From contig CAJUHV010000020.1 in the NCBI GenBank assembly GCA_910586445.1, positions 1-29,338 on the forward strand: a DNA stretch of 29,338 nt, written 5' to 3'. The notes under the pieces were generated by a model. That model searched no databases, was not told the origin of the DNA, and worked only from the letters and a program-made list of their open reading frames with translations. The translations under genes were made by a program, and so were the position numbers. This document shows, piece after piece, positions 1-7,928 of the stretch (its first letter is position 1; each line of letters starts with the position of its first letter). Source of the stretch: an uncultured Eubacterium sp. Its GTDB lineage: Bacteria; Bacillota; Clostridia; Lachnospirales; Lachnospiraceae.

Positions 1-8
1 ACTCTGAT

Positions 9-37
9 ATCTTATCACACTGTTTTTGCTTTGTCAA
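9..37 (-). promoter_or_regulatory. Candidate strong promoter reading out of the left edge
   Basis: On the minus strand a perfect -35 (TTGACA, plus-strand complement at 32-37) is followed after 17 bases by TAAGAT (complement at 9-14). An A-rich tract lies just upstream of the -35 and resembles an UP element. A second TTGACA site lies about 100 bases upstream, so this looks like a tandem promoter pair. The transcript would start at or beyond the window edge. In Bacillus an rRNA operon follows gyrA, so an rrn operon is an attractive guess, but no rRNA is visible here. Confidence 0.45.
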
Positions 38-109
38 GAAGTTTTTTAATTTTTTTATTTCTTTTTTATAACTCTTTTTCAACTTTCTTCGACTTTTTAC
101 AGCTGTTAT

Positions 110-138
110 AATTTACCACATTTTCATTCTGCTGTCAA
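110..138 (-). promoter_or_regulatory. Second candidate promoter of the tandem pair
   Basis: Minus strand: a perfect TTGACA (complement at 133-138), 17-base spacer, then TAAATT (complement at 110-115), which matches the -10 consensus at four of six positions. An A-rich stretch lies upstream of the -35. It has the same geometry as the site at 9-37, which supports a P1/P2 arrangement driving a highly expressed RNA or gene beyond the left edge. Confidence 0.4.
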
Positions 139-155
139 CACTTTTTTATTTTTTG

Positions 156-188
156 TTTTGAATTTTCAAGAACCTTCTTGCTTCAAAA
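156..188. repeat. Imperfect hairpin downstream of tRNA-Ser
   Basis: TTTTGAA (156-162) pairs with TTCAAAA (182-188), and inside it CAAGAA (167-172) pairs with TTCTTG (175-180). It lies just downstream of the minus-strand tRNA-Ser gene and could help end that transcript. No run of T follows on the minus strand, so a classical intrinsic terminator is not well supported. Confidence 0.3.
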
Positions 189-193
189 CAAAA

Positions 194-281
194 CGGAGAA
201 GGAGGGATTTGAACCCTCGCGCCGGTTACCCGACCTATACCCTTAGCAGGGGCACCTCTTCGGCCACTTGAGTACTTCTCC
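194..281 (-). tRNA. tRNA-Ser (anticodon GCU)
   Basis: The minus strand folds as a class II tRNA. The acceptor stem is GGAGAAG (complement of 275-281) with CTTCTCC (complement of 195-201), followed by discriminator G. The D arm has the serine-type CAAGTGGCCGAAGAGG layout. The anticodon loop is CTGCTAA, giving anticodon GCU. A long variable arm (GGTCGGGTAACCGGC) and a standard T arm with GGTTCAAATCC follow. CCA is not encoded. The gene lies 95 bases after fumB on the same strand and may be cotranscribed or have its own promoter. Confidence 0.95.
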
Positions 282-376
282 AGACGCTTTACTTTAATTT
301 CAAGTACAATCGCCGTAACGCAAAAGTAATTCTACATGTATTTGGATAATTTGTCAATATCTTTTTTCAAATTTTT

Positions 377-928
377 TTATTTTTTTTCATATTCCTTTAA
401 AGCTGTATCATATAGGTTATTTCCTTCTGTATCAATTACAACGATCATAGGAAATTTTTCTACTTCCAGCCTTCTCACTGCCTCTGTCCCAAGATCTTCA
501 TAACAAATGACTTCGGAGCTCTTAATGCATTCCGATATCAATGCTCCGGCTCCGCCTACAGCTGCCAGATATACGGCACTGTTTCTTACTATGGCATCTA
601 TAACCTCTTTTGACCGTTTTCCCTTACCGATCATAGCTTTTTCTCCGAGATCTAACAGTCTCGGCGCATATTTATCCATACGGCTGGCTGTCGTAGGGCC
701 TGCAGAGCCTATCACCTGCCCTTCACGTGCCGGTGACGGCCCCATATAATATATAACAGAATTTTCAATATCAACCGGCAGTGTTTCCCCGCGGTCTAAT
801 GCTTCTATCATACGTTTATGAGCTGCATCCCTGGCAGTATAAATTGTCCCGGTCAGATACACATAGTCCCCGGACTTTAATTCACTTGTAACCTCCTGCG
901 TTATTGGTGTATGAATATGTTTCTCCAT
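377..928 (-). CDS. fumB: Fumarate hydratase class I, beta subunit (C-terminal domain)
   Basis: This 183-residue protein matches the stand-alone C-terminal half of class I iron-sulfur fumarases, which interconvert fumarate and malate in the cytoplasm. Visible family motifs are GTIYTARDAAHKR (residues 27-39) and GPTTASRMDKY (77-87), which carry the conserved Arg, Thr and Arg of the active site. The C-terminal part (AVGGAGALI, then VEKFPMIVVID) is typical of the TIGR00723-type beta subunit. It lies 35 bases after the alpha-subunit gene on the same strand, so the two are very likely cotranscribed and form one enzyme. A similar fold serves as tartrate dehydratase beta subunit; I prefer fumarase because of overall motif fit. 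The ATG start at 928 is preceded by GGA-containing sequence. Confidence 0.9.
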   Translation of the reverse strand: MEKHIHTPITQEVTSELKSGDYVYLTGTIYTARDAAHKRMIEALDRGETLPVDIENSVIYYMGPSPAREGQVIGSAGPTTASRMDKYAPRLLDLGEKAMIGKGKRSKEVIDAIVRNSAVYLAAVGGAGALISECIKSSEVICYEDLGTEAVRRLEVEKFPMIVVIDTEGNNLYDTALKEYEKK

Positions 929-963
929 AATCTCAGTTCCTATACATCCTTTTCACAATTTTT

Positions 964-1806
964 TTATAAAATTCTTTTCACATGTCTGGACACATGGCAG
1001 CATATATTGACAGCCACAGGCAGCCCGGCTATATGAGTCGGGTATACGTCAATATTAACGCCCAGTGCGGTTACAGTTCCTCCCAGCCCTCCAGGTCCAA
1101 TGCCCAGACAGTTGATCCGGTCAAGCATTTCCAGTTCAAGTTCTTTCACATAAGGTATTCTAGAGCGTTCATTTAAATCCCGCGTCAATGCCTGCTTTGC
1201 CATCAGCGCGCATTTTTCAAAATCTCCGCCGACTCCGACTCCGATCACCATAGGCGGACACGCATTCGGCCCGGCATCTTTTACTGCACTGATAATTGCT
1301 TCTTTTACTCCTTCAATGCCGTCTGCTGGCTTCAGCATAAAGACCCTGCTCATATTTTCACTCCCGAATCCTTTTGGAGCTACAGTTATTTCGATTTGTG
1401 ATCCAGGCACAATCTGGTAATGGATAATGCCTGGTGTATTATCATTTGTATTTTCACGCAGTATGGGATCTTTGACGACGGATTTACGCAGATAGCCCTC
1501 TTTGTAGCCTCTGCGTATTCCTTCATTTACTGCATCTTCCAGCAGAATCCCGTCAATATGTACATCCTGTCCGATATTAAGAAATACAACTGCCATGCCC
1601 GTATCCTGGCAAATCGGTATCTGCCTGGCAGCTGCTATTTCCATATTTTCTTCCAGCTGGCCTAAAATACGTGAGCCAAGCGGTGACTTTTCAGCTTCTT
1701 TTCCTTGATGAATAGCCTCTTTTACATCTTTTGTCAAATATAAATTAGCTTCGATGCACATTTCGCTTATATTTTTGATAATTTCGTCTGTATGAATATT
1801 TCTCAT
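964..1806 (-). CDS. fumA: Fumarate hydratase class I, alpha subunit (Fe-S domain)
   Basis: The 280-residue protein is the N-terminal, [4Fe-4S]-binding half of a two-subunit class I fumarase. Three cysteine motifs fit the cluster ligands: PICQDTG (Cys66), NACPPMVIGVGVGG (Cys183) and NICCHVSRH (Cys269/270). The start was set at the ATG at 1806, since GGGGA lies about nine bases upstream. An in-frame TTG at 1815 would sit directly on that Shine-Dalgarno and is less likely. The gene begins 15 bases after the gyrA stop, on the same strand, so it probably shares the gyrase transcript. The oxygen-labile cluster fits an anaerobic host. L(+)-tartrate dehydratase alpha subunit is the alternative within this family. 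Confidence 0.9.
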   Translation of the reverse strand: MRNIHTDEIIKNISEMCIEANLYLTKDVKEAIHQGKEAEKSPLGSRILGQLEENMEIAAARQIPICQDTGMAVVFLNIGQDVHIDGILLEDAVNEGIRRGYKEGYLRKSVVKDPILRENTNDNTPGIIHYQIVPGSQIEITVAPKGFGSENMSRVFMLKPADGIEGVKEAIISAVKDAGPNACPPMVIGVGVGGDFEKCALMAKQALTRDLNERSRIPYVKELELEMLDRINCLGIGPGGLGGTVTALGVNIDVYPTHIAGLPVAVNICCHVSRHVKRIL

Positions 1807-1821
1807 ATCCGGCAATCCCCT

Positions 1822-4560
1822 TTATTCGTCTGCCTCATCTTCCTGATCTGCCTCAGCCCGTTCCAGCAGCTCGCGGATCTGCGAAGACTCTGTATCACGG
1901 CCTTCATGCATATCAGCTGCATGATCATTTCCTATGCTGTCTAGAGCTGATTTTTCGTCTGATGAGTCTGCACTCCGGCCTTCATGCATATCAGCTGCAT
2001 GATGATCATTTCCTATGCTGTCTATCGCTGGTTCTTCATCTGGTAATTCTGCATTCCCGCCGTTCTGCTCAGAGGCCTGGACAGTTAGTCCATCATCCCC
2101 GTCCTCTTCATCATTTGGTTCTGTATCCCGTACTTTTGTAAGGCTTGCAACCTTGACATCAGCTTCCAGGTTCATCAGCTTTACACCGGATGTCACCCTG
2201 GACAATACAGAAATACCTTTTACAGGCATACGGATAATAATGCCCTCTGTAGTGATCATCATTATTTCATTATCTTTACTTACTGCCTTAACACCTATGA
2301 TGTTTCCTGTCTTTTCTGTGATTTTATAACATTTTACGCCTTTGCCGCCCCGGTTTTGTACTGTAAATTCATCCATCATGGTACATTTGCCCATGCCTTT
2401 TTCCGATACTGCCAGAAGCATCTCTCCTTGTGTATCCAGCTGCATGCCGACCACTTCATCGTTTGCAGTCAGGTTCATGCCTATGACTCCCATGGAGTTT
2501 CTGCCTGTACTGCGTACATCTTTTTCATTAAACCGTATGCACTGGCCAAATTTTGTCACTAAAATAATATCCTGGCGATTATCTGTCATCTTGACTTCGA
2601 TCAATTCATCGTCTTCACGCAGATTCATCGCTGCCAGGCCTGTTTTTCGTATATTGGCGTATTCAAATATCGGAGTCTTTTTTACAATCCCCCGCTTTGT
2701 AGCCATAAACAGATATTCGTCGTCATTGTATTCACGCAGAGGAATCAGGGCGGTTATTTTTTCTCCCGGCAGAAGCTGGAGTATATTAATAATCGCTGTG
2801 CCCCTGGATGTACGCGAAGCCTCAGGTATCTCATACCCCTTCATGCGGTATACACGGCCCTTGTTTGTAAAAAACATCAGGTAGTGGTGTGAGGTGGTCA
2901 TCAAAAGATCCTCGATATAGTCATCCTCTATCGTCTCCATGCCTTTGATTCCACGCCCTCCGCGATGCTGGCTGCGGAAATTATTCATGCTCATGCGCTT
3001 GATATAGCCTAATTTTGTCATTGTAATAATCGTATTCGTCACAGGTATCATATCAGCCATGGAGACATCCAGTTCATCATAGCTGATTGTTGTCTTTCGA
3101 TCATCACCGTATTTTTCTGAAATTACCAGTATTTCTTCACGGATAACTCCTAACAATTTTTTTTCATCCGAAAGAATCGCTTTGTAATAAGCGATTTTTT
3201 CTGCCAGCTCCTGATATTCTCCTTCGATCTTCTCGCGTTCCAGACCTGTCAGTGCCCTCAGACGCATGTCTACAATTGCCTGCGCCTGTACATCACTCAG
3301 CTCGAAACGTTCAATTAATTTTTCTTTTGCCTGTGCCGTATTCCTGCTGCCGCGGATAATAGAGATTACTTCATCGATATGATCCAGTGCGGCTAACAGT
3401 CCTTCTAAAATATGTGACCGTTCTTCTGCCTTATTCAGATCATACTTTGTTCTTCTTGTTACGACTTCTTTTTGATGCAGCAGATAATAATTAAGCAGAT
3501 CAAGTAAGTTCAATATCTTAGGCTGGTCGTTGACAAGCGCAAGCATAATAACGCCAAAAGTATCCTGCAGCTGTGTATGCTTATACAGCTGATTCAAAAT
3601 CATATTCGGATTGACATCTTTTCTAAGCTCAATGCATATGCGCATGCCCTGCCTGTCTGATTCGTCCCTAAGGTCTGTAATCCCGTCCACTTTTTTATCA
3701 CGTACCAGATCTGCTATTTTTTCAATCAGCCTGGCTTTGTTTACCATAAAAGGCAGTTCTGTAACTACTATACGGTTTTTGCCGTTATTCATTGGTTCGA
3801 TATTGGATATCGCACGTACCCTGATCTTACCTTTTCCGGTACGGTATGCCTCATTAATGCCTGCAGTACCTAAAATACTGCCGCCAGTGGGAAAATCCGG
3901 CCCTTTTACAATTGCCATTAATTCATCTATATTTGTAGAACGGTCATTTTCCACTTCATTGTCTATAATTTTTACTACTGCGCTTATTACTTCGCGCAGA
4001 TTATGCGGAGGTATATTTGTCGCCATGCCTACTGCGATGCCTGTCGTACCGTTTACCAATAGATTTGGGTAACGTGAAGGCAGTACTACGGGCTCTTTTT
4101 CCGTCTCATCAAAGTTCGGCCTGAAATCAACCGTATCTTTTCCTATATCGGCAAGCATTTCCATCGAAATTTTGCTGAGCCTTGCTTCTGTATACCTCAT
4201 AGCTGCGGCACCATCACCGTCCACAGATCCAAAGTTGCCGTGTCCGTCAACCAGCGGATACCTTGTAGACCATTCCTGTGCCATATTTACCAGCGCACCG
4301 TAGATCGAGCTGTCGCCATGCGGGTGGTATTTACCCATTGTATCACCGACAATACGGGCACACTTTCTATGCGGCTTGTCTGGCCCGTTGTTCAGCTCGA
4401 TCATCGAATACAAGACCCTGCGCTGTACCGGCTTTAAGCCATCCCTTACATCCGGCAGCGCCCTCTGCGCAATCACGCTCATAGCATAGTTGATATAAGA
4501 AGATTCCATTGTTTCTTTCAGATCTACATCATGGATTTGATCAAATATCTTATCATCCAT
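1822..4560 (-). CDS. gyrA: DNA gyrase subunit A
   Basis: The breakage-reunion subunit of type IIA topoisomerase, which supercoils DNA with GyrB. The N-terminal domain has RALPDVRDGLKPVQRR (residues 33-48), the quinolone-determining HPHGDSSIYG (79-88) and catalytic Tyr123 in AAMRYTEARL. The C-terminal pinwheel carries the GyrA box QHRGGRG, which separates gyrase from topoisomerase IV. The protein is 912 residues, longer than the roughly 820-880 usual for the family. The excess is an acidic tail from about residue 812 that contains an internal duplication of 26-27 residues. Position 88, equivalent to E. coli Asp87, is Gly. AGGAGGT lies seven bases before the ATG at 4560. The gene follows gyrB by 12 bases, so the two form an operon that continues into fumA. 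Confidence 0.97.
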   Translation of the reverse strand: MDDKIFDQIHDVDLKETMESSYINYAMSVIAQRALPDVRDGLKPVQRRVLYSMIELNNGPDKPHRKCARIVGDTMGKYHPHGDSSIYGALVNMAQEWSTRYPLVDGHGNFGSVDGDGAAAMRYTEARLSKISMEMLADIGKDTVDFRPNFDETEKEPVVLPSRYPNLLVNGTTGIAVGMATNIPPHNLREVISAVVKIIDNEVENDRSTNIDELMAIVKGPDFPTGGSILGTAGINEAYRTGKGKIRVRAISNIEPMNNGKNRIVVTELPFMVNKARLIEKIADLVRDKKVDGITDLRDESDRQGMRICIELRKDVNPNMILNQLYKHTQLQDTFGVIMLALVNDQPKILNLLDLLNYYLLHQKEVVTRRTKYDLNKAEERSHILEGLLAALDHIDEVISIIRGSRNTAQAKEKLIERFELSDVQAQAIVDMRLRALTGLEREKIEGEYQELAEKIAYYKAILSDEKKLLGVIREEILVISEKYGDDRKTTISYDELDVSMADMIPVTNTIITMTKLGYIKRMSMNNFRSQHRGGRGIKGMETIEDDYIEDLLMTTSHHYLMFFTNKGRVYRMKGYEIPEASRTSRGTAIINILQLLPGEKITALIPLREYNDDEYLFMATKRGIVKKTPIFEYANIRKTGLAAMNLREDDELIEVKMTDNRQDIILVTKFGQCIRFNEKDVRSTGRNSMGVIGMNLTANDEVVGMQLDTQGEMLLAVSEKGMGKCTMMDEFTVQNRGGKGVKCYKITEKTGNIIGVKAVSKDNEIMMITTEGIIIRMPVKGISVLSRVTSGVKLMNLEADVKVASLTKVRDTEPNDEEDGDDGLTVQASEQNGGNAELPDEEPAIDSIGNDHHAADMHEGRSADSSDEKSALDSIGNDHAADMHEGRDTESSQIRELLERAEADQEDEADE
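1898..2056. repeat. Tandem duplication encoding the GyrA acidic tail
   Basis: Two direct copies, 1898-1975 (78 bases) and 1976-2056 (81 bases), share an almost identical first half beginning CGGCCTTCATGCATATCAGC. The second halves have diverged, and copy two has a 3-base GAT insertion. Both remain in frame and encode variants of a segment ending DSIGNDH(H)AADMHEGR. Strong nucleotide identity in one half suggests a recent duplication or local gene conversion. Confidence 0.85.
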
Positions 4561-4572
4561 CTAACCTACCTC

Positions 4573-6495
4573 CTAAATATCCAAGTTCTGAACCTTCCGC
4601 GCATTTTCTTCAATAAATTCCCTTCTAGGCTCTACTTTATCGCCCATTAAAGTCGTAAACGTCAAGTCTATTCCAGAAGAATTTTCATCATCAATCATAA
4701 CCCTTTTCAAAATACGTTTCTCCGGGTCCATAGTCGTCTCCCACAACTGATCGGCATCCATCTCCCCTAGTCCTTTATAACGCTGGATCTTGTTATTTCC
4801 GTCACGTCCTATCTCTTTTAAAATGCTGTCAAGTTCCTTATCGTCATATGCGTACCATACATTCTTATTCTTTTCTACCTTAAACAGCGGCGGTGTTGCC
4901 AGATAGACATGGCCCCGCCTGATCAGTTCCGGCATAAAGCGGTACAAAAATGTCAGCATCAATGTGCTGATATGCGCACCGTCCACATCGGCATCGGTCA
5001 TAATGATAATTTTATGATACCTTAATTTATCGATATTAAAATCATCATGAATCCCTGTGCCGAACGCGGTAATCATTGCCTTAATCTCCGCATTGCCATA
5101 TATTTTATCAAGCCTTGCCTTTTCTACATTCAGTATTTTGCCGCGCAGCGGAAGGATAGCCTGCGTTGCCCGGCTTCTGGCTGTCTTTGCAGAACCCCCC
5201 GCGGAATCTCCCTCCACAATAAAGATCTCACAGTTAACCGGATTTTTATCTGAACAGTCTGCCAGCTTTCCAGGCAGGGAAGTGTTTTCAAGGGCAGTTT
5301 TTCTGCGCGTTAAATCTCTTGCCTTTCTTGCGGCATCCCTTGCCCGCTGCGCAAGCAGGGATTTTTCACATATCGATTTGGCTACCTGCGGATTCTGCTC
5401 CAGATAATAGGTCAGCTGCTCGCTCACTACAGAGTCAACCGCTCCTCTTGCTTCACTGTTTCCAAGCTTCTGTTTCGTCTGGCCTTCAAACTGCGGCTCT
5501 TCAATTTTTATGCTGATAATTGCCGTAAGGCCTTCGCGGATATCCTCTCCGGCCAGAGCCGGATCATTGTCCTTTAATATTTTGTTCGATCTGGCATAAT
5601 TATTAAAGGTCTTTGTGATAGCATTACGAAATCCTGCCAGATGTGTTCCGCCTTCCGGTGTAATTATATTATTAACAAAACTATAAGTTGAATCATTATA
5701 CGAATCATTATGCTGCAGTGCCACTTCTACCAGCACATTGTCTTTCTGTCCCTCACAATATATTACATCAGGATATAATACTTCTTGGCTTCGGTTCAGA
5801 TATGTGACAAATTCTTTAATTCCGCCGGCATAATGAAATTCATGCATGCGCACCGGGTCATCTCTTTTATCTTTTAATACAATACGTATCCCTTTGGTTA
5901 AAAAAGCTGTCTCCCTAAGGCGCTGCTTTAATGTATCATAGTCATAAACAGTATCTTCAAAGATCGAGCCGTCCGGTAAAAATGTCACTTTCGTCCCGGT
6001 TTTTTCTGGATCACAGTCATCTATTTTTTTCAGGGGATACACTGTTTTCCCACGCTCATAGCGCTGTTTATATACGGCACCGTCCCTGTAAATCTCTACT
6101 TCCAACCAGTCAGACAATGCATTAACCACGGATGCACCGACACCATGCAGGCCGCCGGATACCTTATATCCGCCGCCGCCGAATTTTCCTCCGGCATGGA
6201 GCACGGTAAATACAACCTCAACAGCAGGCAGTCCGGCTTTTTGGTTGATTCCGATCGGAATTCCCCTGCCGTCGTCCAGCACTGTCACTGAATTATCCTG
6301 ATTGATCTTAACCTCAATATTTTTACAATATCCAGCAAGTGCTTCATCCACTGAATTATCTACAATTTCATAAACAAGATGGTGCAGCCCTCTCGACGAT
6401 GTGCTGCCTATATACATCCCCGGCCTTTTGCGTACCGCTTCCAGCCCTTCAAGTATTTGAATCTGATCAGCGCCATAATTATTCTCAATAGCCAT
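4573..6495 (-). CDS. gyrB: DNA gyrase subunit B
   Basis: The ATPase subunit of gyrase, 640 residues, normal for Gram-positive GyrB. The GHKL ATPase domain shows EIVDNSVDEALAGY (residues 43-56), the DGRGIP loop (75-80) and the GGLHGVGASVVNALS lid (114-128). The TOPRIM domain has EGDSAGG (428-434) and DADVDG (501-506), which bind the catalytic magnesium. The C-terminus has the QRYKGLGEM motif. AGGAGG sits about eight bases before the ATG at 6495. It lies 109 bases after recF and 12 bases before gyrA on the same strand. The remB (yaaB) gene found between recF and gyrB in Bacillus is absent here. Confidence 0.97.
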   Translation of the reverse strand: MAIENNYGADQIQILEGLEAVRKRPGMYIGSTSSRGLHHLVYEIVDNSVDEALAGYCKNIEVKINQDNSVTVLDDGRGIPIGINQKAGLPAVEVVFTVLHAGGKFGGGGYKVSGGLHGVGASVVNALSDWLEVEIYRDGAVYKQRYERGKTVYPLKKIDDCDPEKTGTKVTFLPDGSIFEDTVYDYDTLKQRLRETAFLTKGIRIVLKDKRDDPVRMHEFHYAGGIKEFVTYLNRSQEVLYPDVIYCEGQKDNVLVEVALQHNDSYNDSTYSFVNNIITPEGGTHLAGFRNAITKTFNNYARSNKILKDNDPALAGEDIREGLTAIISIKIEEPQFEGQTKQKLGNSEARGAVDSVVSEQLTYYLEQNPQVAKSICEKSLLAQRARDAARKARDLTRRKTALENTSLPGKLADCSDKNPVNCEIFIVEGDSAGGSAKTARSRATQAILPLRGKILNVEKARLDKIYGNAEIKAMITAFGTGIHDDFNIDKLRYHKIIIMTDADVDGAHISTLMLTFLYRFMPELIRRGHVYLATPPLFKVEKNKNVWYAYDDKELDSILKEIGRDGNNKIQRYKGLGEMDADQLWETTMDPEKRILKRVMIDDENSSGIDLTFTTLMGDKVEPRREFIEENARKVQNLDI

Positions 6496-6604
6496 ATGTC
6501 ATCCTCCTGATTCTTCTGCCTCGGTGATCCATTAACTGTTCATGGCATATCCATCCAAAGCTGTCCTGGCTGAATGCCAATCCATTTACAATTATAAGTG
6601 TTAT

Positions 6605-7696
6605 TTATATTTCCTCCTTCAGTTCCACATGGCCGTTTCTTACTTCAAATACGCGGTCAAGCTGGAAACGGTTTCTTACAAATTCGTCCAATCCGGTACA
6701 GGTTATAATCGTCTGGATGTCATGAATGCTGGAAAGCAGGTAATTCTGCCTGCTGCTGTCAAGCTCCGACAGTACATCATCCAAAAGAAGCACCGGTGTA
6801 TCATGGATCAAATTTTTTACCAGCTCTATTTCAGATAGCTTCAGCGATAATGCCGAAGTCCGCTGTTGTCCTTGAGAACCAAATTTACGAATATCCACAT
6901 CTCCGATCTTGAATGAAATGTCATCCCGGTGCGGCCCTACAGATGTCTGGCAGTACTTTAAATCTTTTTCAGCCGCCTTTACCAGCTCTGCTTCAAAATC
7001 ATTTTCACTGACATCCGGCTCATAAGCCATATTCAGCTCTTCCCGGTTGCCGGAGATCTTTTTATGAATATTCCATACAATTTCACTCAGTTCTTTTACG
7101 AATGCGTTTCTGCGCCGGATAATCCGGTTTCCGTAGTCCATTAGCTGCATATTCCAAACAGAAAGCGTATCCTTTAATTCCGGGCGAAAAACCAAGTCTT
7201 TTAACAGTTTATTTCGCTGATTCAGAATCTTATTGTAATTTGTCAGGTCTGACAGATATATTTTATCCAGCTGACATAATTCCAAATCCAGAAAACGTCT
7301 GCGCGCAGAAGGGCCGTCCTTGATAATATTCAGGTCCTCCGGTGAAAAAAAAACGATATTTAATATTCCAAACAAAGAACCAGCCTTTTTGATCGGAATC
7401 CGGTTGACCGCAATCCCTTTCGTACGATTTTTTTTCAAATGGATGTCAATCTGAAATTCCTTGTCATTTTTAACTACAATTGTACGAATATGCGATTCAT
7501 CCTCATGAAACCGGATCATATCTTTGTCTTTGCTGCCTTTATGTGATTTTGTCGTAGCACTTACATAGGCTGATTCAAGTATGTTTGTCTTTCCCTGCGC
7601 ATTATCTCCAAACAGGATATTAGTTCCCTCTGTAAATGTGATAGATAGATTTTCGTAATTACGAAAATTTTTTAATTCTATGGATCTGATCAGCAT
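6605..7696 (-). CDS. recF: DNA replication and repair protein RecF
   Basis: An SMC-like ABC ATPase of 363 residues that loads RecA at single-stranded gaps with RecO and RecR. The Walker A motif is GDNAQGKTN (residues 30-38), the ABC signature lies in FGSQGQQRTSALSLKLSEIE, and Walker B with the D-loop is LLLDDVLSELD near residue 306. The N-terminus MLIRSIELKNFRNYENL is typical. The ATG at 7696 lies inside the end of the upstream S4-domain gene (7-base overlap), which implies translational coupling. Length and order (dnaN, yaaA, recF, gyrB) match the standard origin cluster. Confidence 0.96.
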   Translation of the reverse strand: MLIRSIELKNFRNYENLSITFTEGTNILFGDNAQGKTNILESAYVSATTKSHKGSKDKDMIRFHEDESHIRTIVVKNDKEFQIDIHLKKNRTKGIAVNRIPIKKAGSLFGILNIVFFSPEDLNIIKDGPSARRRFLDLELCQLDKIYLSDLTNYNKILNQRNKLLKDLVFRPELKDTLSVWNMQLMDYGNRIIRRRNAFVKELSEIVWNIHKKISGNREELNMAYEPDVSENDFEAELVKAAEKDLKYCQTSVGPHRDDISFKIGDVDIRKFGSQGQQRTSALSLKLSEIELVKNLIHDTPVLLLDDVLSELDSSRQNYLLSSIHDIQTIITCTGLDEFVRNRFQLDRVFEVRNGHVELKEEI

Positions 7697-7902
7697 TTTG
7701 TGATCTGGATTGTCTCGCCGTTAAATGAAACAATATCTCCGTCATGTAATTTTTTGCCGCGCTGAAGCTGTGTGCTGCCGTTTACGGTCACTTCTCCATT
7801 TTGTATAACAATCTTTGCTTCCACACCAGATCCGACCAAACCGCCCAGCTTTAATGCCTGGCCAAGTTTAATAAATTCATCTTTAATTGTTACTGTTTCC
7901 AT
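7690..7902 (-). CDS. yaaA: S4-domain RNA-binding protein YaaA (RlbA)
   Basis: A 70-residue protein consisting of essentially one S4 RNA-binding domain. It has the core FIKLGQALKLGGLVGSGVEA, followed by VIQNGEVTVNGS and a basic KKLHDGDIV. Homologues lie between dnaN and recF in most Firmicutes and have been linked to large ribosomal subunit assembly; the precise role is not visible here. AGAGGAAATT precedes the ATG at 7902. The gene starts 26 bases after dnaN and its TGA overlaps the recF start, so it is part of the dnaA-dnaN-recF-gyr transcription block. Confidence 0.9.
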   Translation of the reverse strand: METVTIKDEFIKLGQALKLGGLVGSGVEAKIVIQNGEVTVNGSTQLQRGKKLHDGDIVSFNGETIQITKC

Positions 7903-7928
7903 AATTTCCTCTATTCTGCCGGCAGTGC

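Noticed and set aside
2015..2884. Plus-strand ORFs opposite gyrA
   Set aside because: Shadows of a strongly conserved gene in the opposite strand, with no ribosome sites.
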